A stretch of DNA of 64,000 bases from Oceanospirillaceae bacterium (GCA_013215375.1 JABSRB010000025.1:1-64000); one strand, 5' to 3'. Positions 28,735 through 38,687 are shown, numbered from the stretch's first letter. The notes: generated by a model from the letters alone, not told the origin. Made by a program: numbers and translations.

Positions 28735-29379
28735 AATATCGCTTCTCTATTAACGGTTAATTTATTCTCCAATAAAACATGTGTTTTTCATACTTGGATG
28801 ATTTTTTTTGGCACTTCAAGTGTTTAGTTTTAGTTGTATCAACTAAAAGTGATTATAAAATGTGAGGCGCTTTAGAAATAAACTGATCTTTACGACCGCA
28901 TCTCTCGGGCAGCTTCCTAATGAAAATAATTGGGTATAGCCGTTTCCTTGACGGTATTACAAAGAGCGTGTTGGTTGTAAAATGCGTATGGAAAACTCTA
29001 GTTCAATCCTGAGTTTTTACATTGTTTTGCTCAAAATATAGGAATATTTCCCAAGGTATTGCTTTAAGTGAAGCATGATTAAATCAATTATATCCTTTGC
29101 TTTTTCGAAGATTGTTTACTCTAAACTATTGTTGGAAGCGCTTTATTAGTGATCTCCGTTTATCCCAGCGGGGATACTCTCTGTCATTATCATGCACATG
29201 GGTGCGATGCTTAGTTCTTTGCTTTTCTTCATAACAGCAGGGAATGAGTATAAGGCCAGCCTAATTGATGGCGTTTTATCGGGGAAAGCGCGTAACGACT
29301 ATAGGTCAGAATAAACACTACATGTATTAATTAAGCAGTCGATACAAGCAGTAGAAGTTTTATAAAAGGATTTAAGAAA
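28735..29379. other. Long AT-rich gap, possible small membrane peptide
   Basis: About 640 bases without a clear gene. A 40-codon frame from ATG 29192 to TAA 29314 has a coding-like hydrophobic start (MHMGAMLSSLLFFITAG) and a polar end; the same frame is open a little further upstream to a stop near 29146. It lacks a Shine-Dalgarno and could be either a small membrane peptide or the remnant tail of a transporter. Confidence 0.3.
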
Positions 29380-29841
29380 TTGGATAATCTAAGATCAAAT
29401 ATGACCGTTATTAGTACCGCAAATAATATTGATTCGACAGCTGTAACAAGTGTTGCGATAAGTAAGGTTGGCAGTACCCAAGAGCTTGATAGATCGGGCG
29501 AAGTTTCTATTAAAGATAAGCACAGCGATTCGATGTCTGCTAAAGCAGCGTCCGCGGATAAAACTCCTTCATTATCACCCGCTGAGGCCGTACTCAAACG
29601 GCTAAGGGATCAAATAGCAAAAGTTAAGGAACAGATAGCTCAGATAGAGGGCAAGCTTTTGGCTGCCGTTAATCGAGCTAACGGTGAAAAATCGTCTAAA
29701 GTTGATTATTTACAAAATCAATTAAACGGCTTACAAGGCCAGTTGTTATCCTTGATGGGAGCTTATACAGATGCTATCCAGGAAATGCAGCAGAAATCTG
29801 TACAGCAACAAGCGGGTTCTATTATTGACGCGGTAGAGTAG
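29380..29841 (+). CDS. Hypothetical coiled-coil protein (153 aa)
   Basis: The first half is Ser/Thr/Ala-rich and probably unstructured. From about residue 68 comes a helical segment (LKRLRDQIAKVKEQIAQIEGKLL) and a second (YLQNQLNGLQGQLLSLMGAY), with heptad spacing suited to a coiled coil. The C-terminal half is reminiscent of FlxA-like proteins, but I would not assign it. The start is TTG at 29380, nine bases after AAAGGA. No signal peptide is seen. Confidence 0.6.
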   Translation: MDNLRSNMTVISTANNIDSTAVTSVAISKVGSTQELDRSGEVSIKDKHSDSMSAKAASADKTPSLSPAEAVLKRLRDQIAKVKEQIAQIEGKLLAAVNRANGEKSSKVDYLQNQLNGLQGQLLSLMGAYTDAIQEMQQKSVQQQAGSIIDAVE

Positions 29842-29968
29842 GGCTCATGGTGAAATTTATTTATCAGATGTTAGAAAAGTAGCGCCTGAAAAATTAAAAA
29901 CAGTATTAAGGTTTCAAGTAAAATAAGGGCGTCTTACACAGTGTGATTTTTACAATAAAGAGGTCGCT

Positions 29969-30034
29969 ATGTTTAGCTTCAATAACCCTATAACAAAGAC
30001 AGTTTCAAAGGTATATCTATGCAGCAGAGGGTAA
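29969..30034 (+). other. Possible 21-codon leader ORF overlapping the DUF418 start
   Basis: ATG at 29969 follows AAAGAGG at a good distance and its TAA stop (30032-30034) lies just past the DUF418 gene's ATG (30019). The peptide begins MFSFNNPITKTV. It may be chance. Confidence 0.25.
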
Positions 30035-31095
30035 TGGGGTTTGATCTTGCAAGAGCTTTTGCAATTTTTTCAATGATCGCGGTAAATTTTAAATTGGCGA
30101 TGCAGGCCGATACTGGTAGTGATTTTTTACTCTGGTTCGCGGCACTTTTTGAAGGACGGGCATCTGCCTTGTTTGTTGTGTTAGCGGGGGTTGGGGTGAC
30201 TTTTCTCACTCAAAAATCCCGTCTATCCAATGAGCGAAAGCTTATTTATAAAAGCAGACTGTCGCTGGTAAAAAGAGGGCTGTTATTGGTGGTTATCGGG
30301 CTGCTGTTCATCCCGATTTGGCCTGCAGATATATTGCACTTTTATGGGGTTTATTTTTTGCTGGCTGCTGCTGTTTGTATGATGAGTGATAGGGCTTTGT
30401 TATTAGTCGCTATGACTATTACCTTGCTGTTTCCGCTGTTGTTAATGCTGTTTAATTATGATCAAAATTGGCACTGGGCTACTTTAACTTATCAGCACCT
30501 TTGGTCGCTCGATGGCATGCTGAGGCACATTTTGTTTAATGGCTTTCACCCAGTATTTCCATGGGCTGCCCTGCTGGTGTTTGGCATGTGGTTAGCTAGA
30601 CTCAACCTTACCAATACAGTGATAAGAAACCGCTTGCTGAGCTGGTCTGTCATTATTTTGATCACTACTGAGTCTGTTTTCTATCTAATGCGGGTTTATA
30701 TCGGTGAGAATCTAGCGTTAGAGGACTCGCGGGAAGATGTTTTGATCTTATTATCTACCTCGATGATTCCACCGCTACCGCAATATATTATCTCCTCAGC
30801 GAGCTCTGCATGCATGGTGTTAGTTGGGTGTTTGTATTTATCAGATGCATTTCACGCGAGTAAAATTAACATTTGGCTATGCCAAACGGGTCAGTTGTCA
30901 TTAACACTCTACGTTGCACATGTCATAATAGGCATGGGTGTACTTGATGCGTTTGATAAGTTAAGTGATCAGAGCATAGAGTTTTCACTGCTCAGTACGT
31001 TAATTTTCTGTGTCTGCGCAGTGGCATTCAGTGTTATCTGGCTTAAATATTTTAAATATGGGCCGCTAGAGTGGCTGTTTCGTAAAATGTCATGA
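30019..31095 (+). CDS. DUF418/DUF1624 (YeiB-like) integral membrane protein
   Basis: The 358-residue protein has about nine or ten hydrophobic segments. The start (VMGFDLARAFAIFSMIAVNF) matches the DUF1624/acyltransferase-like N-terminus of YeiB-type proteins. The later part contains the DUF418 region (SLTLYVAHVIIGMGVL and KYGPLEWLFRKM at the very end). Relatives are thought to act in envelope acyl transfer, but the role is not established. No neighbour hints at a pathway. Confidence 0.82.
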   Translation: MQQRVMGFDLARAFAIFSMIAVNFKLAMQADTGSDFLLWFAALFEGRASALFVVLAGVGVTFLTQKSRLSNERKLIYKSRLSLVKRGLLLVVIGLLFIPIWPADILHFYGVYFLLAAAVCMMSDRALLLVAMTITLLFPLLLMLFNYDQNWHWATLTYQHLWSLDGMLRHILFNGFHPVFPWAALLVFGMWLARLNLTNTVIRNRLLSWSVIILITTESVFYLMRVYIGENLALEDSREDVLILLSTSMIPPLPQYIISSASSACMVLVGCLYLSDAFHASKINIWLCQTGQLSLTLYVAHVIIGMGVLDAFDKLSDQSIEFSLLSTLIFCVCAVAFSVIWLKYFKYGPLEWLFRKMS

Positions 31096-31243
31096 AGTAA
31101 GTGCGAGCTTATCGATAGCTAAAAAATAATTTGGAACACTCCCCGCTGGAAGTGCCTATTATTCAAAAACTGATCGAAAAATTCACGCGATGGTTTTACA
31201 CAACAATAACGCTCTTATTTAAGCGGTCGTGAATTTGGCTAAA

Positions 31244-31407
31244 TAGTTCTCATCCAGAGACGGGGTCGTAGCGAGGGTGGCCCAATTGCTCGAGATGCGC
31301 GATACTAGATGTGGGCGTTTGGTCATTCCAAATAACGACATCTAGTAGTGAGCAGATCGAGTTAGTGGGACTTCCGCAGTAGACATCTGTTGCTGAATGG
31401 GAACTAA
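31244..31407. repeat. Dispersed palindromic element, copy 2, with an internal insertion
   Basis: The ends TAGTTCTCATCCAGAGAC and GCTGAATGGGAACTA match copies 1 and 3, but about 100 extra bases lie inside. The insert has its own inverted repeat: CTAGATGTGGGCGTTTGG (near 31305) and CCAAATAACGACATCTAG (near 31328). The right end stops three bases before the AGGAG of the next gene. Confidence 0.75.
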
Positions 31408-31424
31408 ATAGGAGTTGCGTGAAA

Positions 31425-31622
31425 ATGAATCATTTAAATGAGAAGTCTATTGGCTGTCCTTATTGTGGTGAAACCATTGAAGTGCTTATTGATTCAACCG
31501 ACTTGGATCAGCAGTATATCGAAGACTGCCAAGTATGCTGTAAACCCATAATTTTCGTAGTATCTGCAGATGAAAAATCTGAGCTGGTGGTGAATGTGCA
31601 CAGTGAAGATGAAGCTTTTTAA
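31425..31622 (+). CDS. CPXCG motif cysteine-rich protein
   Basis: A 65-residue protein with GCPYCGE near the N-terminus and DCQVCCKPI in the middle, the four-cysteine pattern of the CPXCG family, which probably binds zinc. The C-terminal part is acidic. The ATG at 31425 is ten bases after AGGAG; a GTG at 31419 would add two residues. The function of the family is not known. Confidence 0.85.
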   Translation: MNHLNEKSIGCPYCGETIEVLIDSTDLDQQYIEDCQVCCKPIIFVVSADEKSELVVNVHSEDEAF

Positions 31623-32314
31623 GCGATAAGTCATTCAGCCCGAATATTACGAACCCAATTGTTCGTGCCCTAGCTTACTCCTTGTTTTTGCTGGTTTTTA
31701 TTGCTCAGTCAACCGGATGTGCCAGTCCAGTGCTCAATCGAAAAAAAGTCTGTAAAAACAACTAGCGGCGCTATCATCACGGCATTGCATACAATATTCG
31801 GGCTAGGCCCCTTGTTGTACTAAACACTGATTAATGGAGATAATTAGAATTTGGCCTCTCCTGTTCTCTCTCACATGGATAGGTCAAATCCTACAAGCTC
31901 TTTGCTACGCAGCAGTAGATTATTCATTATTACTGGGCTCCATGGCATCTAAGGGTTAAAATATCATTTTGCCGTAATTGAATGTTTTTATCGTTGCTTG
32001 CAACAGAAGCAATAAACCTTCACAGCAGTAGACATACCGATTTGTCGACTTTGAAAGGCCTGCCCTTTATCTTATTCAGCCCCTATCGATTCCCTACAAA
32101 GTTAGATTGTTAAATCATCATCTCTTCCACGGGAACTTATTAAAGCTTGGGCAGCCCATTACTTGCTTAGAGCGTTGTTTATAATTTGGAATTTTTACAC
32201 GAATTACAAATTTCAAAAATTTACAGGCCAGCAACAGAGGCTAAATACAGTTAGCTTTTGCTGCTAGGTAGCTTCTTTAAACCCACTATTTTTTGCCTGT
32301 TAGAGACTAATATA
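31623..32314. other. Gap without a recognised gene
   Basis: Nearly 700 bases between the CPXCG gene and the secreted hydrolase. No ORF with a ribosome site, no strong hairpin and no copy of the window's repeats were found. Confidence 0.5.
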
Positions 32315-33262
32315 ATGATGAAAGTAATATCGGTTTTTACACTACTAATGAGCGTATCATTTACTGCAAATGCGCAGTTGAGTGAAATAAATAAATTTGA
32401 AATCGCACGATCTGATGGTTCATCCATAGATTATTATATTAGAAAGGATGCTCCTATAATTCATTCAAATACAATACTGATGGTGTTACAAGGCTCGGAC
32501 TGCAACAGTATCTTGCACATTGATAGCGTCGATGATCTTAAATTAGCGTGGCCTGGGGCCGACCTATTGTTGATTGAAAAGTATGCGATCACCTCTGAGC
32601 TTGCCTATAGTAAAAACAATGAGCGTCAAGATTGCCCCATGGATTATTTAAAAACGGATAGTTTAGATCAACGTGTCAGCGATATTTTTCAGGTAATTAA
32701 AGAGGTAGATGCGACTGGAAGCTATGATTATTTCTTAATGATTGGCGGAAGTGAAGGTGCTGTAGTGGCCAATATAGTCGCATCACGTACGGATTTAATT
32801 GATGCGACAGCCTCTTTTAACGGTGGTGGTCGTTGGTTTTTGGATGATGTTATACACAGTATCAAATATGGAAAGCCGGACACTGCTGCACTCAAAGCTG
32901 AAATTGAGGGATTTACTGGAATGGCTAATCATCTAATAACCAATACAGAGTTGGAAATGGTAATCAGCGGTCATGGCAGTCGCTGGTGGCGTAGCACCTT
33001 ACAATTGGATCAGTTAAAGCAATTAGCCAAAGTGAAATCACCTATGCTGATCCTGCAAAGTGAACAGGACCAGTCAGTGTCTGTGACCAGCGCAGACAAA
33101 ATGATCGATTCTCTAATTAACAGCGGCCAGAAAAACATTAGTTATCAAAAATACCCTAATCTAGACCATTCTTTTCGCAATGCAGCGGGAGAGTCGAAGC
33201 TAGCTGATGTCGTAAAAGATATTCGCCAATGGTTTTCAGCTGTAGCAGTAGGGTTCGAGTAA
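32315..33262 (+). CDS. Secreted alpha/beta-hydrolase of unknown substrate
   Basis: The 315-residue protein starts with a signal peptide (MMKVISVFTLLMSVSFTANA). It has an alpha/beta-hydrolase layout: nucleophile elbow GGSEGA at about 148-153, acidic residue in SEQDQSV at about 251, and His in NLDHSF at about 286. SDC and DCPM provide two cysteines that may form a disulfide. The start is set at 32315 because it begins the signal sequence; an upstream start at 32258 would bury it. No Shine-Dalgarno is strong. Substrate cannot be told. Confidence 0.75.
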   Translation: MMKVISVFTLLMSVSFTANAQLSEINKFEIARSDGSSIDYYIRKDAPIIHSNTILMVLQGSDCNSILHIDSVDDLKLAWPGADLLLIEKYAITSELAYSKNNERQDCPMDYLKTDSLDQRVSDIFQVIKEVDATGSYDYFLMIGGSEGAVVANIVASRTDLIDATASFNGGGRWFLDDVIHSIKYGKPDTAALKAEIEGFTGMANHLITNTELEMVISGHGSRWWRSTLQLDQLKQLAKVKSPMLILQSEQDQSVSVTSADKMIDSLINSGQKNISYQKYPNLDHSFRNAAGESKLADVVKDIRQWFSAVAVGFE

Positions 33263-33905
33263 TAAGTTTTTTAACTAAACGAGTTTTATCTTGGTATGTC
33301 TATAATTGGATAATTAATAATGTACTGGCTTAAAAGAGTCAGCTCAGAGTTGATTGGCTGTTTACCTTGTTGGATAAATAAATATAAATTCCTCTTCTGC
33401 TAATTCAGAGCAATGGAGCATAGCGCATCATTGGGACTAGAGAAAAGTGATTTGGAAAGTAGAAAAATCCAACATTTTATTCTTATATTTAGGTTTTTAA
33501 GTATCTAAACAATGGGTCAGGATTAATTGATTCATTGCTATAATTGAGCTGAAAAACAAGCAATCTTCAGTAGCATATCCTTAATTATTTAATCATCGAC
33601 TGATGTTTGTTTTCAAGAGTATCTATTTGCTACATATTTTTAGGGAATACAGGTCTCGTATAGATTCCCAACAGAGCTACCAGGTCCCTGTTATTGCCGT
33701 CGGAGCCTTTTGCTCAATAGGCGAGCGGAACGGCAGGATGCCGTGAAGAGCGGTATTAGCCGGTGCCAAAGAACTTGCTTTCATTTTTCCTGTCAAAAAA
33801 TCAGTCGACGCAGTCGAAATTATTGTCATTACTTGACTGTAAACATAAAAAAGCCCAGCACAACACTGGGCAAATAGACTGCGATAGCCTACAGGATTTA
33901 ATCGT
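33263..33905. other. Gap with a GGAT palindrome and the iol terminator
   Basis: AT-rich DNA without a supported gene. ACGGCAGGATGCCGT at 33730-33744 is related to the palindrome cluster at 25.9 kb. A + strand frame at 33763 runs into iolE on the other strand and is judged spurious. Confidence 0.5.
33847..33871 (-). terminator. Terminator of the iolCDE transcript
   Basis: On the minus strand GCCCAG, loop TGTTGTG, CTGGGC, then six T. It lies 35 bases after iolE. Confidence 0.85.
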
Positions 33906-34805
33906 TTACGAACTTAAGACAATCCCCGCCTCAGCACACAAGCTGCGCAGATTGTTGGCCCCTAAAGTCGCATATTGTAGCGGGTTGGCAATCGCCGGAT
34001 CTTGCTCGGCCTCTACCACTAGCCAGCCTTGATAATTGTCCTTTTTAAGGCCGGCGAACAGTGTCGCATAATCAATGAAACCATCCCCTGGCACGGTGAA
34101 CGCGCCATTTAATACCGAGTCTAAAAAGCTCAGATTACGGTTCAGTGAATCATCTAAAACATCGCGGCGCATGTCTTTGCAGTGCACGTGATTAATACGC
34201 GCGCTGTGACGCTTTTGTACGGCGATAGGATCGCCACCAGCATAAGTGATGTGCCCGGTATCGAGTAACAGACCCAGTGCATCTGTGGTGTGCGCCATCA
34301 ATTTATCCACATCTTCCTCTGATTGCACCACGGTGCCCATGTGATGGTGGTAAGCCAACTGTACACCTTGATCTAAGCAGTACTGCGCTAGGGCGCTGAG
34401 TTTTTTGCCAAACTCAGGCCATTGATCATCTGCTAACACGGGGCGTTGCGACAAGGGGGTATCTTGCGAGCCGTGGATGCATTGGGTGACTTCACAGTAA
34501 ACCATCACTTTAGCGCCAAGGCTCTTAAGTAAATGTAGGTGATCTTGAATTGCTTTTATTTCTTCTTCAACAGAGCGGACCAATAACTCACCGCTGAACC
34601 AGCCAGAGACTAATCGCAATTGATGAGCATCTAAGATAGGCCCTAAAATTTCAGCTTTACGTGGAAACTTATTACCTAATTCAAACCCTGCAAATCCTGC
34701 TTGTTTTCCCTCGCTCAGGCAAGTCTCTAATGGGGTGTCAGCGCCGAGCGAGGGTAGATCGTCGTTGGTCCAGGTCAGTGGGTTGATACCTATACGTATA
34801 GTCAT
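33906..34805 (-). CDS. iolE: Myo-inosose-2 dehydratase
   Basis: Dehydrates 2-keto-myo-inositol to 3D-trihydroxycyclohexane-1,2-dione, the second step of inositol breakdown. The 299-residue length and the start IRIGINPLTWTNDDLP are typical of IolE. It is a xylose-isomerase-like TIM barrel, with metal-site residues in YHHHMGTVV, LLLDTGHITYAGGDP and HCKDMR. It is the last gene of the minus-strand iol unit and is followed by a terminator. Confidence 0.96.
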   Translation of the reverse strand: MTIRIGINPLTWTNDDLPSLGADTPLETCLSEGKQAGFAGFELGNKFPRKAEILGPILDAHQLRLVSGWFSGELLVRSVEEEIKAIQDHLHLLKSLGAKVMVYCEVTQCIHGSQDTPLSQRPVLADDQWPEFGKKLSALAQYCLDQGVQLAYHHHMGTVVQSEEDVDKLMAHTTDALGLLLDTGHITYAGGDPIAVQKRHSARINHVHCKDMRRDVLDDSLNRNLSFLDSVLNGAFTVPGDGFIDYATLFAGLKKDNYQGWLVVEAEQDPAIANPLQYATLGANNLRSLCAEAGIVLSS

Positions 34806-34857
34806 ATTTTTATTCTCAATATCGCGATGCTGGCGGCTGTATCCCGCCAGTGTTCAA

Positions 34858-36714
34858 TTAGTAGGGTTGTTTGGCTTTTTCGATTTCGTAGCTCTTTCTC
34901 GCTTGTTTTACTTCTTCACGCGGGGAGACTTCAGGTACGGTGACATCCCACCAAGTGCCGCCTGAACTGATTTGCCACGAGTCAGTATCGAGGGTGATCA
35001 CGTAAGAGCGATCGGCGGCTTTCGCGCGTCCCATGGCTTCTTCAAGGCCTGCGATACCATCAACTTTTTCGCTGATAGCGCCCATGGCGCCAGCGTGTGC
35101 GGCGAAATCAAGTTTGGGTGCGCCGCCTTCGATGGTTTTACAGTCTTCTAACAAGTTGTTAAAAGGTGCGCTGCCGGATTTTTGCTGTAGGCGGTTGATG
35201 CAGGCATAACCGCGGTTGTCTAGGACGATGACGATGATTTTGTAGCCGAGCATCACGGAGGTGGCTAGTTCTGAGTTCATCATCATGTAAGAGCCGTCAC
35301 CGACCACGACGATTACGTCGGAGTTTGGTGTCGCCATTTTTACGCCTAGGCCGCCGGCAATTTCATAACCCATGCAAGAGTAGCCGTATTCAACGTGATA
35401 GCCTTTGGGTTGATCAGTACGCCATAATTTGTGCAGCTCGCCGGGTAATCCACCGGCGGCGCAGACTACAACATCATTAGGGTGTGCAGTGCGCTTTACG
35501 GCGCCGAGTACTTGTGGATCGGTCGGTAAACCGGATTTTGTGCCTGCAGGTGCTGAACTGGTGACTTTATCGTAATACATGTTCCATCTGGCGATACCTT
35601 CTTGACCTAAGTCTTGCCATGTTTCGTCTACGTGCCAGTTACTCAGTGCTTGAGTGAGTGATTCAAGGCCCACCTTAGCATCGACGACAAAAGGCACGGC
35701 GCTGTGTTTTATGCTGTCAAACGGGGCGATGTTGAGCTGGATAATGCGGTTGTCTTCACGCTCAAATAAGGTACGTGAGCCGGTATTGAAATCTTGTAAG
35801 CGTGAACCTACCACCAGCACGATATCGGCTTGACTGGCGAGCAAGTTGGCGGCATCTGATCCAGTTACACCGATAGAGCCTACATAGTTAGGGTGGTTCC
35901 AGCGCATAGCGCCTTTTCCCGCTTGTGTTTCAGCAACCGGAATACCAGTGGCTTCTGCGAAGGCTAGTAGCGCATCGACGGCACCTGCGTAGTGCACACC
36001 ACCACCGGCAATCAGTAAGGGTTTTTTCGCGCTGCGCAGTAGATCAATAGCCATATCTAGCTCAAAAGCATCGGCACCGTGTTGGCGTTTGCGGTGAAGC
36101 TTCTCAGCAAAGAAATGCTCAGGGTAATCGTAAGCTTCGGCTTGTACATCTTGGCACAAGGCGATGGTCACGGGCCCACAATTGACGGGATCCAGTAAGG
36201 TTTGGATCGCGACAGGCAGTGAGTTGATGATTTGCTCAGGGCGGGTAATACGATCAAAGTAGCGGCTCACCGGGCGAAAGCAATCGTTGGTGCTAATGGT
36301 TGGATCGCCAAAGTGCTCAATCTGTTGTAATACTGGGTCTGGACTACGATTGGCAAAGTTATCACCTGGCAGTAATAGCACCGGTAAGCGGTTGGCGTGT
36401 GCCAATGCGGCTGCGGTGACCATATTGGCAGCGCCTGGGCCTATCGAGGTGGAGCAAGCCATCATTTGCTGGCGGTTGTGTGCTTTGGCAAACCCGATAG
36501 CCGCGTGTGCCATGCCTTGCTCGTTATGGGCGCGCAAGGTCGGTAGTTTATCGGTATTTTGATACAGCGCTTCGCCCATGCCTGCCACATTACCGTGACC
36601 AAAGATTGCAAACATGCCGGCGAACATGGGTTTGGCTTCGCCGTCTATCAGGACTTTTTGCGCAATCAGGTATTTGATTAATGCTTGCGCCATTGTTAGT
36701 TTAATTGTTTTCAT
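34858..36714 (-). CDS. iolD: 3D-(3,5/4)-trihydroxycyclohexane-1,2-dione hydrolase
   Basis: A thiamine-diphosphate enzyme that opens the ring dione to 5-deoxyglucuronate. From the ATG at 36714 it has 618 residues, the family size. The upstream extension to 36753 is rejected because it overlaps iolC and AGGAT lies correctly before 36714. The catalytic Glu is in HNEQGMAHAAIGFA at about 54, and the ThDP/Mg motif is GDGSYMMMNSELATSV. It lies ten bases after iolC and 52 before iolE. Confidence 0.95.
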   Translation of the reverse strand: MKTIKLTMAQALIKYLIAQKVLIDGEAKPMFAGMFAIFGHGNVAGMGEALYQNTDKLPTLRAHNEQGMAHAAIGFAKAHNRQQMMACSTSIGPGAANMVTAAALAHANRLPVLLLPGDNFANRSPDPVLQQIEHFGDPTISTNDCFRPVSRYFDRITRPEQIINSLPVAIQTLLDPVNCGPVTIALCQDVQAEAYDYPEHFFAEKLHRKRQHGADAFELDMAIDLLRSAKKPLLIAGGGVHYAGAVDALLAFAEATGIPVAETQAGKGAMRWNHPNYVGSIGVTGSDAANLLASQADIVLVVGSRLQDFNTGSRTLFEREDNRIIQLNIAPFDSIKHSAVPFVVDAKVGLESLTQALSNWHVDETWQDLGQEGIARWNMYYDKVTSSAPAGTKSGLPTDPQVLGAVKRTAHPNDVVVCAAGGLPGELHKLWRTDQPKGYHVEYGYSCMGYEIAGGLGVKMATPNSDVIVVVGDGSYMMMNSELATSVMLGYKIIVIVLDNRGYACINRLQQKSGSAPFNNLLEDCKTIEGGAPKLDFAAHAGAMGAISEKVDGIAGLEEAMGRAKAADRSYVITLDTDSWQISSGGTWWDVTVPEVSPREEVKQARKSYEIEKAKQPY

Positions 36715-36724
36715 TTGTCTATCC

Positions 36725-38638
36725 TTAGGCGCGACGGTTGCGCCAAAAACCAATCAGTTGTATGTAATTTTCAGCGGCGGCATCAATAAATTGATCGTCG
36801 TTGATCTCTTCTTTTAACCACAGCTTACTGGGTTCTGTGAATATAGTACGGCCAACGGTGAAGCCTTTACAAATATCAAATCCCGCACTGGCGTTAAAGC
36901 TCGCCTGTAGCTGCGCGACTGGTGCATCTAAACCTAACATCACGACGCCGCGACAATGTGGCGCGCGGGTGTTGATGATATCCGTGACGCTCTGCCAGCT
37001 AGCGCGGCTCATACCGGGTAGTTTCCACCAATCTGGGCGCACACCTAAGTTGTAGATGCGGCTCATGGCGCGTGGCAGTGTATCGTCTTTTACTGATGAT
37101 CCCGCCGGTGGAATGATTTCTAGTAGTAGCTCGTGGCCTGATGAACAACAGGCTCTGTAGAGCTCTTTAATTTGGCGCTCTTGCTGTACGCGCAGCTCAA
37201 TAGCATCGTCGGGGTGATAGAACACTAAGCATTTAACCACGTGCTCACGCGGCCAGCTCTTGAGTCTGTCACCAATAGAGCGACCTCCTTCTAGTTCAAT
37301 AGGGCGCGATGATGGTAGCTCCACCGGGCGGCCAATCCACCAGCCTTTGCCAGTGACATCATTGAGTGCATCTTGGCCATATGTATCATCGATCAATACG
37401 CCAATATTACCCTCTAGGCCGGCTTTTTTAGCGCCTTTTTCTGCCGCTTTAACCAGCAGCTGTTTAAGCTTTTTAATGCGCGCTGGATCTGCGTTGCACT
37501 GGGTAGCCATATCAAAGAACTGTTTGCGATGATCAAAGGCCAATCCGCAAATTTCACTCCACTCTTTAGGGGGACGGGTCGTTACGCGGTGCAAATAGTT
37601 TAGCTCTTCATCTAAATCCGGGCGTGGAATGCTGGCGGAATTAGCAATGTAATAATCGAGCTCTTCAGCTGAGGGAATGGCAGGTGCGCAGCCATGGCGT
37701 GATACAACAATCGCGCCACACGCATTGGCATAAGCACAGCTTGTTTGGTGATCTTTATCGGTTAACCAGCCACGTAAGAATCCAGAGAGGAAGGCATCGC
37801 CTGCGCCTAATACATTAAGCACTTCTACTCTTACGCCGGTAAAGGGCACTATGTCATCCATACTGGCAGGGATAGCATCATCGAGTACCGTACAGCCTAA
37901 CTCACCAAGTTTTAGCACGATAGTGGCTTTACTCAGTGAGCGGATCTTGTTCAGTGCTGTAATGGTATCTGTACTGCCGCCAGCAATATGTACTTCTTCT
38001 TCGGTGCCGACGATTAAATCGCAATCACCTAATATGGTCTGTAAATGCTCAGAGACACTGCTGTCAGAGATGAAACGTGTCTCACCATCACCAAGGGCCG
38101 TTAAGCCCCAAAGCACAGGGCGATAATCAATATCAACAATGACTTTAGTGCCGGCTGCTTTTGCACAGGCGATAGCTTTACGACTCGCCGCATAAGTTTC
38201 TGGCGTGGAAAAGTGTGTGCCGGTAATTAGTAGTGACTTACTGGATGCGATGTAATCTGAGTTGATATCCGCTTCGCAAATGGCCATGTCAGCGCAATCT
38301 TTGCGGTAGAAAATTAGCGGGAAGGTATCTTTGTCTTTAATCCCTAATATCACTAAGCCTGTGAGCCGTTCGTTATCGGTGACAACATAAGAGGTGTCAA
38401 CACCTGCGCGCGCTAGCTCCTCACGCACAAATGTCCCCATATGTTCGTTGCCAACGCGAGTGAGCATCGCAGATTTCAAACCCAGCCTTGCGGTGCCATA
38501 GGCGATATTACAAGAAGATCCGCCTAGGTATTTAGCAAAGCTTGAAACGTCTTGCAAAGGGCTACCTATTTGCTCTGCGTATAAATCAACCGCAGCGCGC
38601 CCCAGACAGATTACATCGAGTGTTTTTTGATTGCTCAC
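36725..38638 (-). CDS. iolC: Fused 5-dehydro-2-deoxygluconokinase / DUF2090 aldolase
   Basis: Residues 1 to about 325 are a PfkB-family sugar kinase: GGSSCNIAYGTARLGL near 35 and the active-site NVLGAGDAFLSGFLRGWL near 277. The remainder, about 330-637, is DUF2090, an aldolase-type barrel related to IolJ-like class I aldolases (GVLIDDTYGQDAL; KCLVFYHPDD; GFTVGRTIF). One polypeptide could phosphorylate 5-dehydro-2-deoxygluconate and cleave the product to DHAP and malonate semialdehyde. Such fusions are known in many proteobacteria. It is translated between the transporter ATPase and iolD. Confidence 0.93.
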   Translation of the reverse strand: MSNQKTLDVICLGRAAVDLYAEQIGSPLQDVSSFAKYLGGSSCNIAYGTARLGLKSAMLTRVGNEHMGTFVREELARAGVDTSYVVTDNERLTGLVILGIKDKDTFPLIFYRKDCADMAICEADINSDYIASSKSLLITGTHFSTPETYAASRKAIACAKAAGTKVIVDIDYRPVLWGLTALGDGETRFISDSSVSEHLQTILGDCDLIVGTEEEVHIAGGSTDTITALNKIRSLSKATIVLKLGELGCTVLDDAIPASMDDIVPFTGVRVEVLNVLGAGDAFLSGFLRGWLTDKDHQTSCAYANACGAIVVSRHGCAPAIPSAEELDYYIANSASIPRPDLDEELNYLHRVTTRPPKEWSEICGLAFDHRKQFFDMATQCNADPARIKKLKQLLVKAAEKGAKKAGLEGNIGVLIDDTYGQDALNDVTGKGWWIGRPVELPSSRPIELEGGRSIGDRLKSWPREHVVKCLVFYHPDDAIELRVQQERQIKELYRACCSSGHELLLEIIPPAGSSVKDDTLPRAMSRIYNLGVRPDWWKLPGMSRASWQSVTDIINTRAPHCRGVVMLGLDAPVAQLQASFNASAGFDICKGFTVGRTIFTEPSKLWLKEEINDDQFIDAAAENYIQLIGFWRNRRA

Positions 38639-38687
38639 TGCAATACTCCTTAATTAAGCATTATATTAAATGCGCGAGTTTGTTGTT

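Noticed and set aside
33763-34032. 89-residue plus-strand frame before the inositol genes
   Set aside because: It overlaps iolE on the opposite strand and contains the iol terminator; its second half is the complement of iolE.
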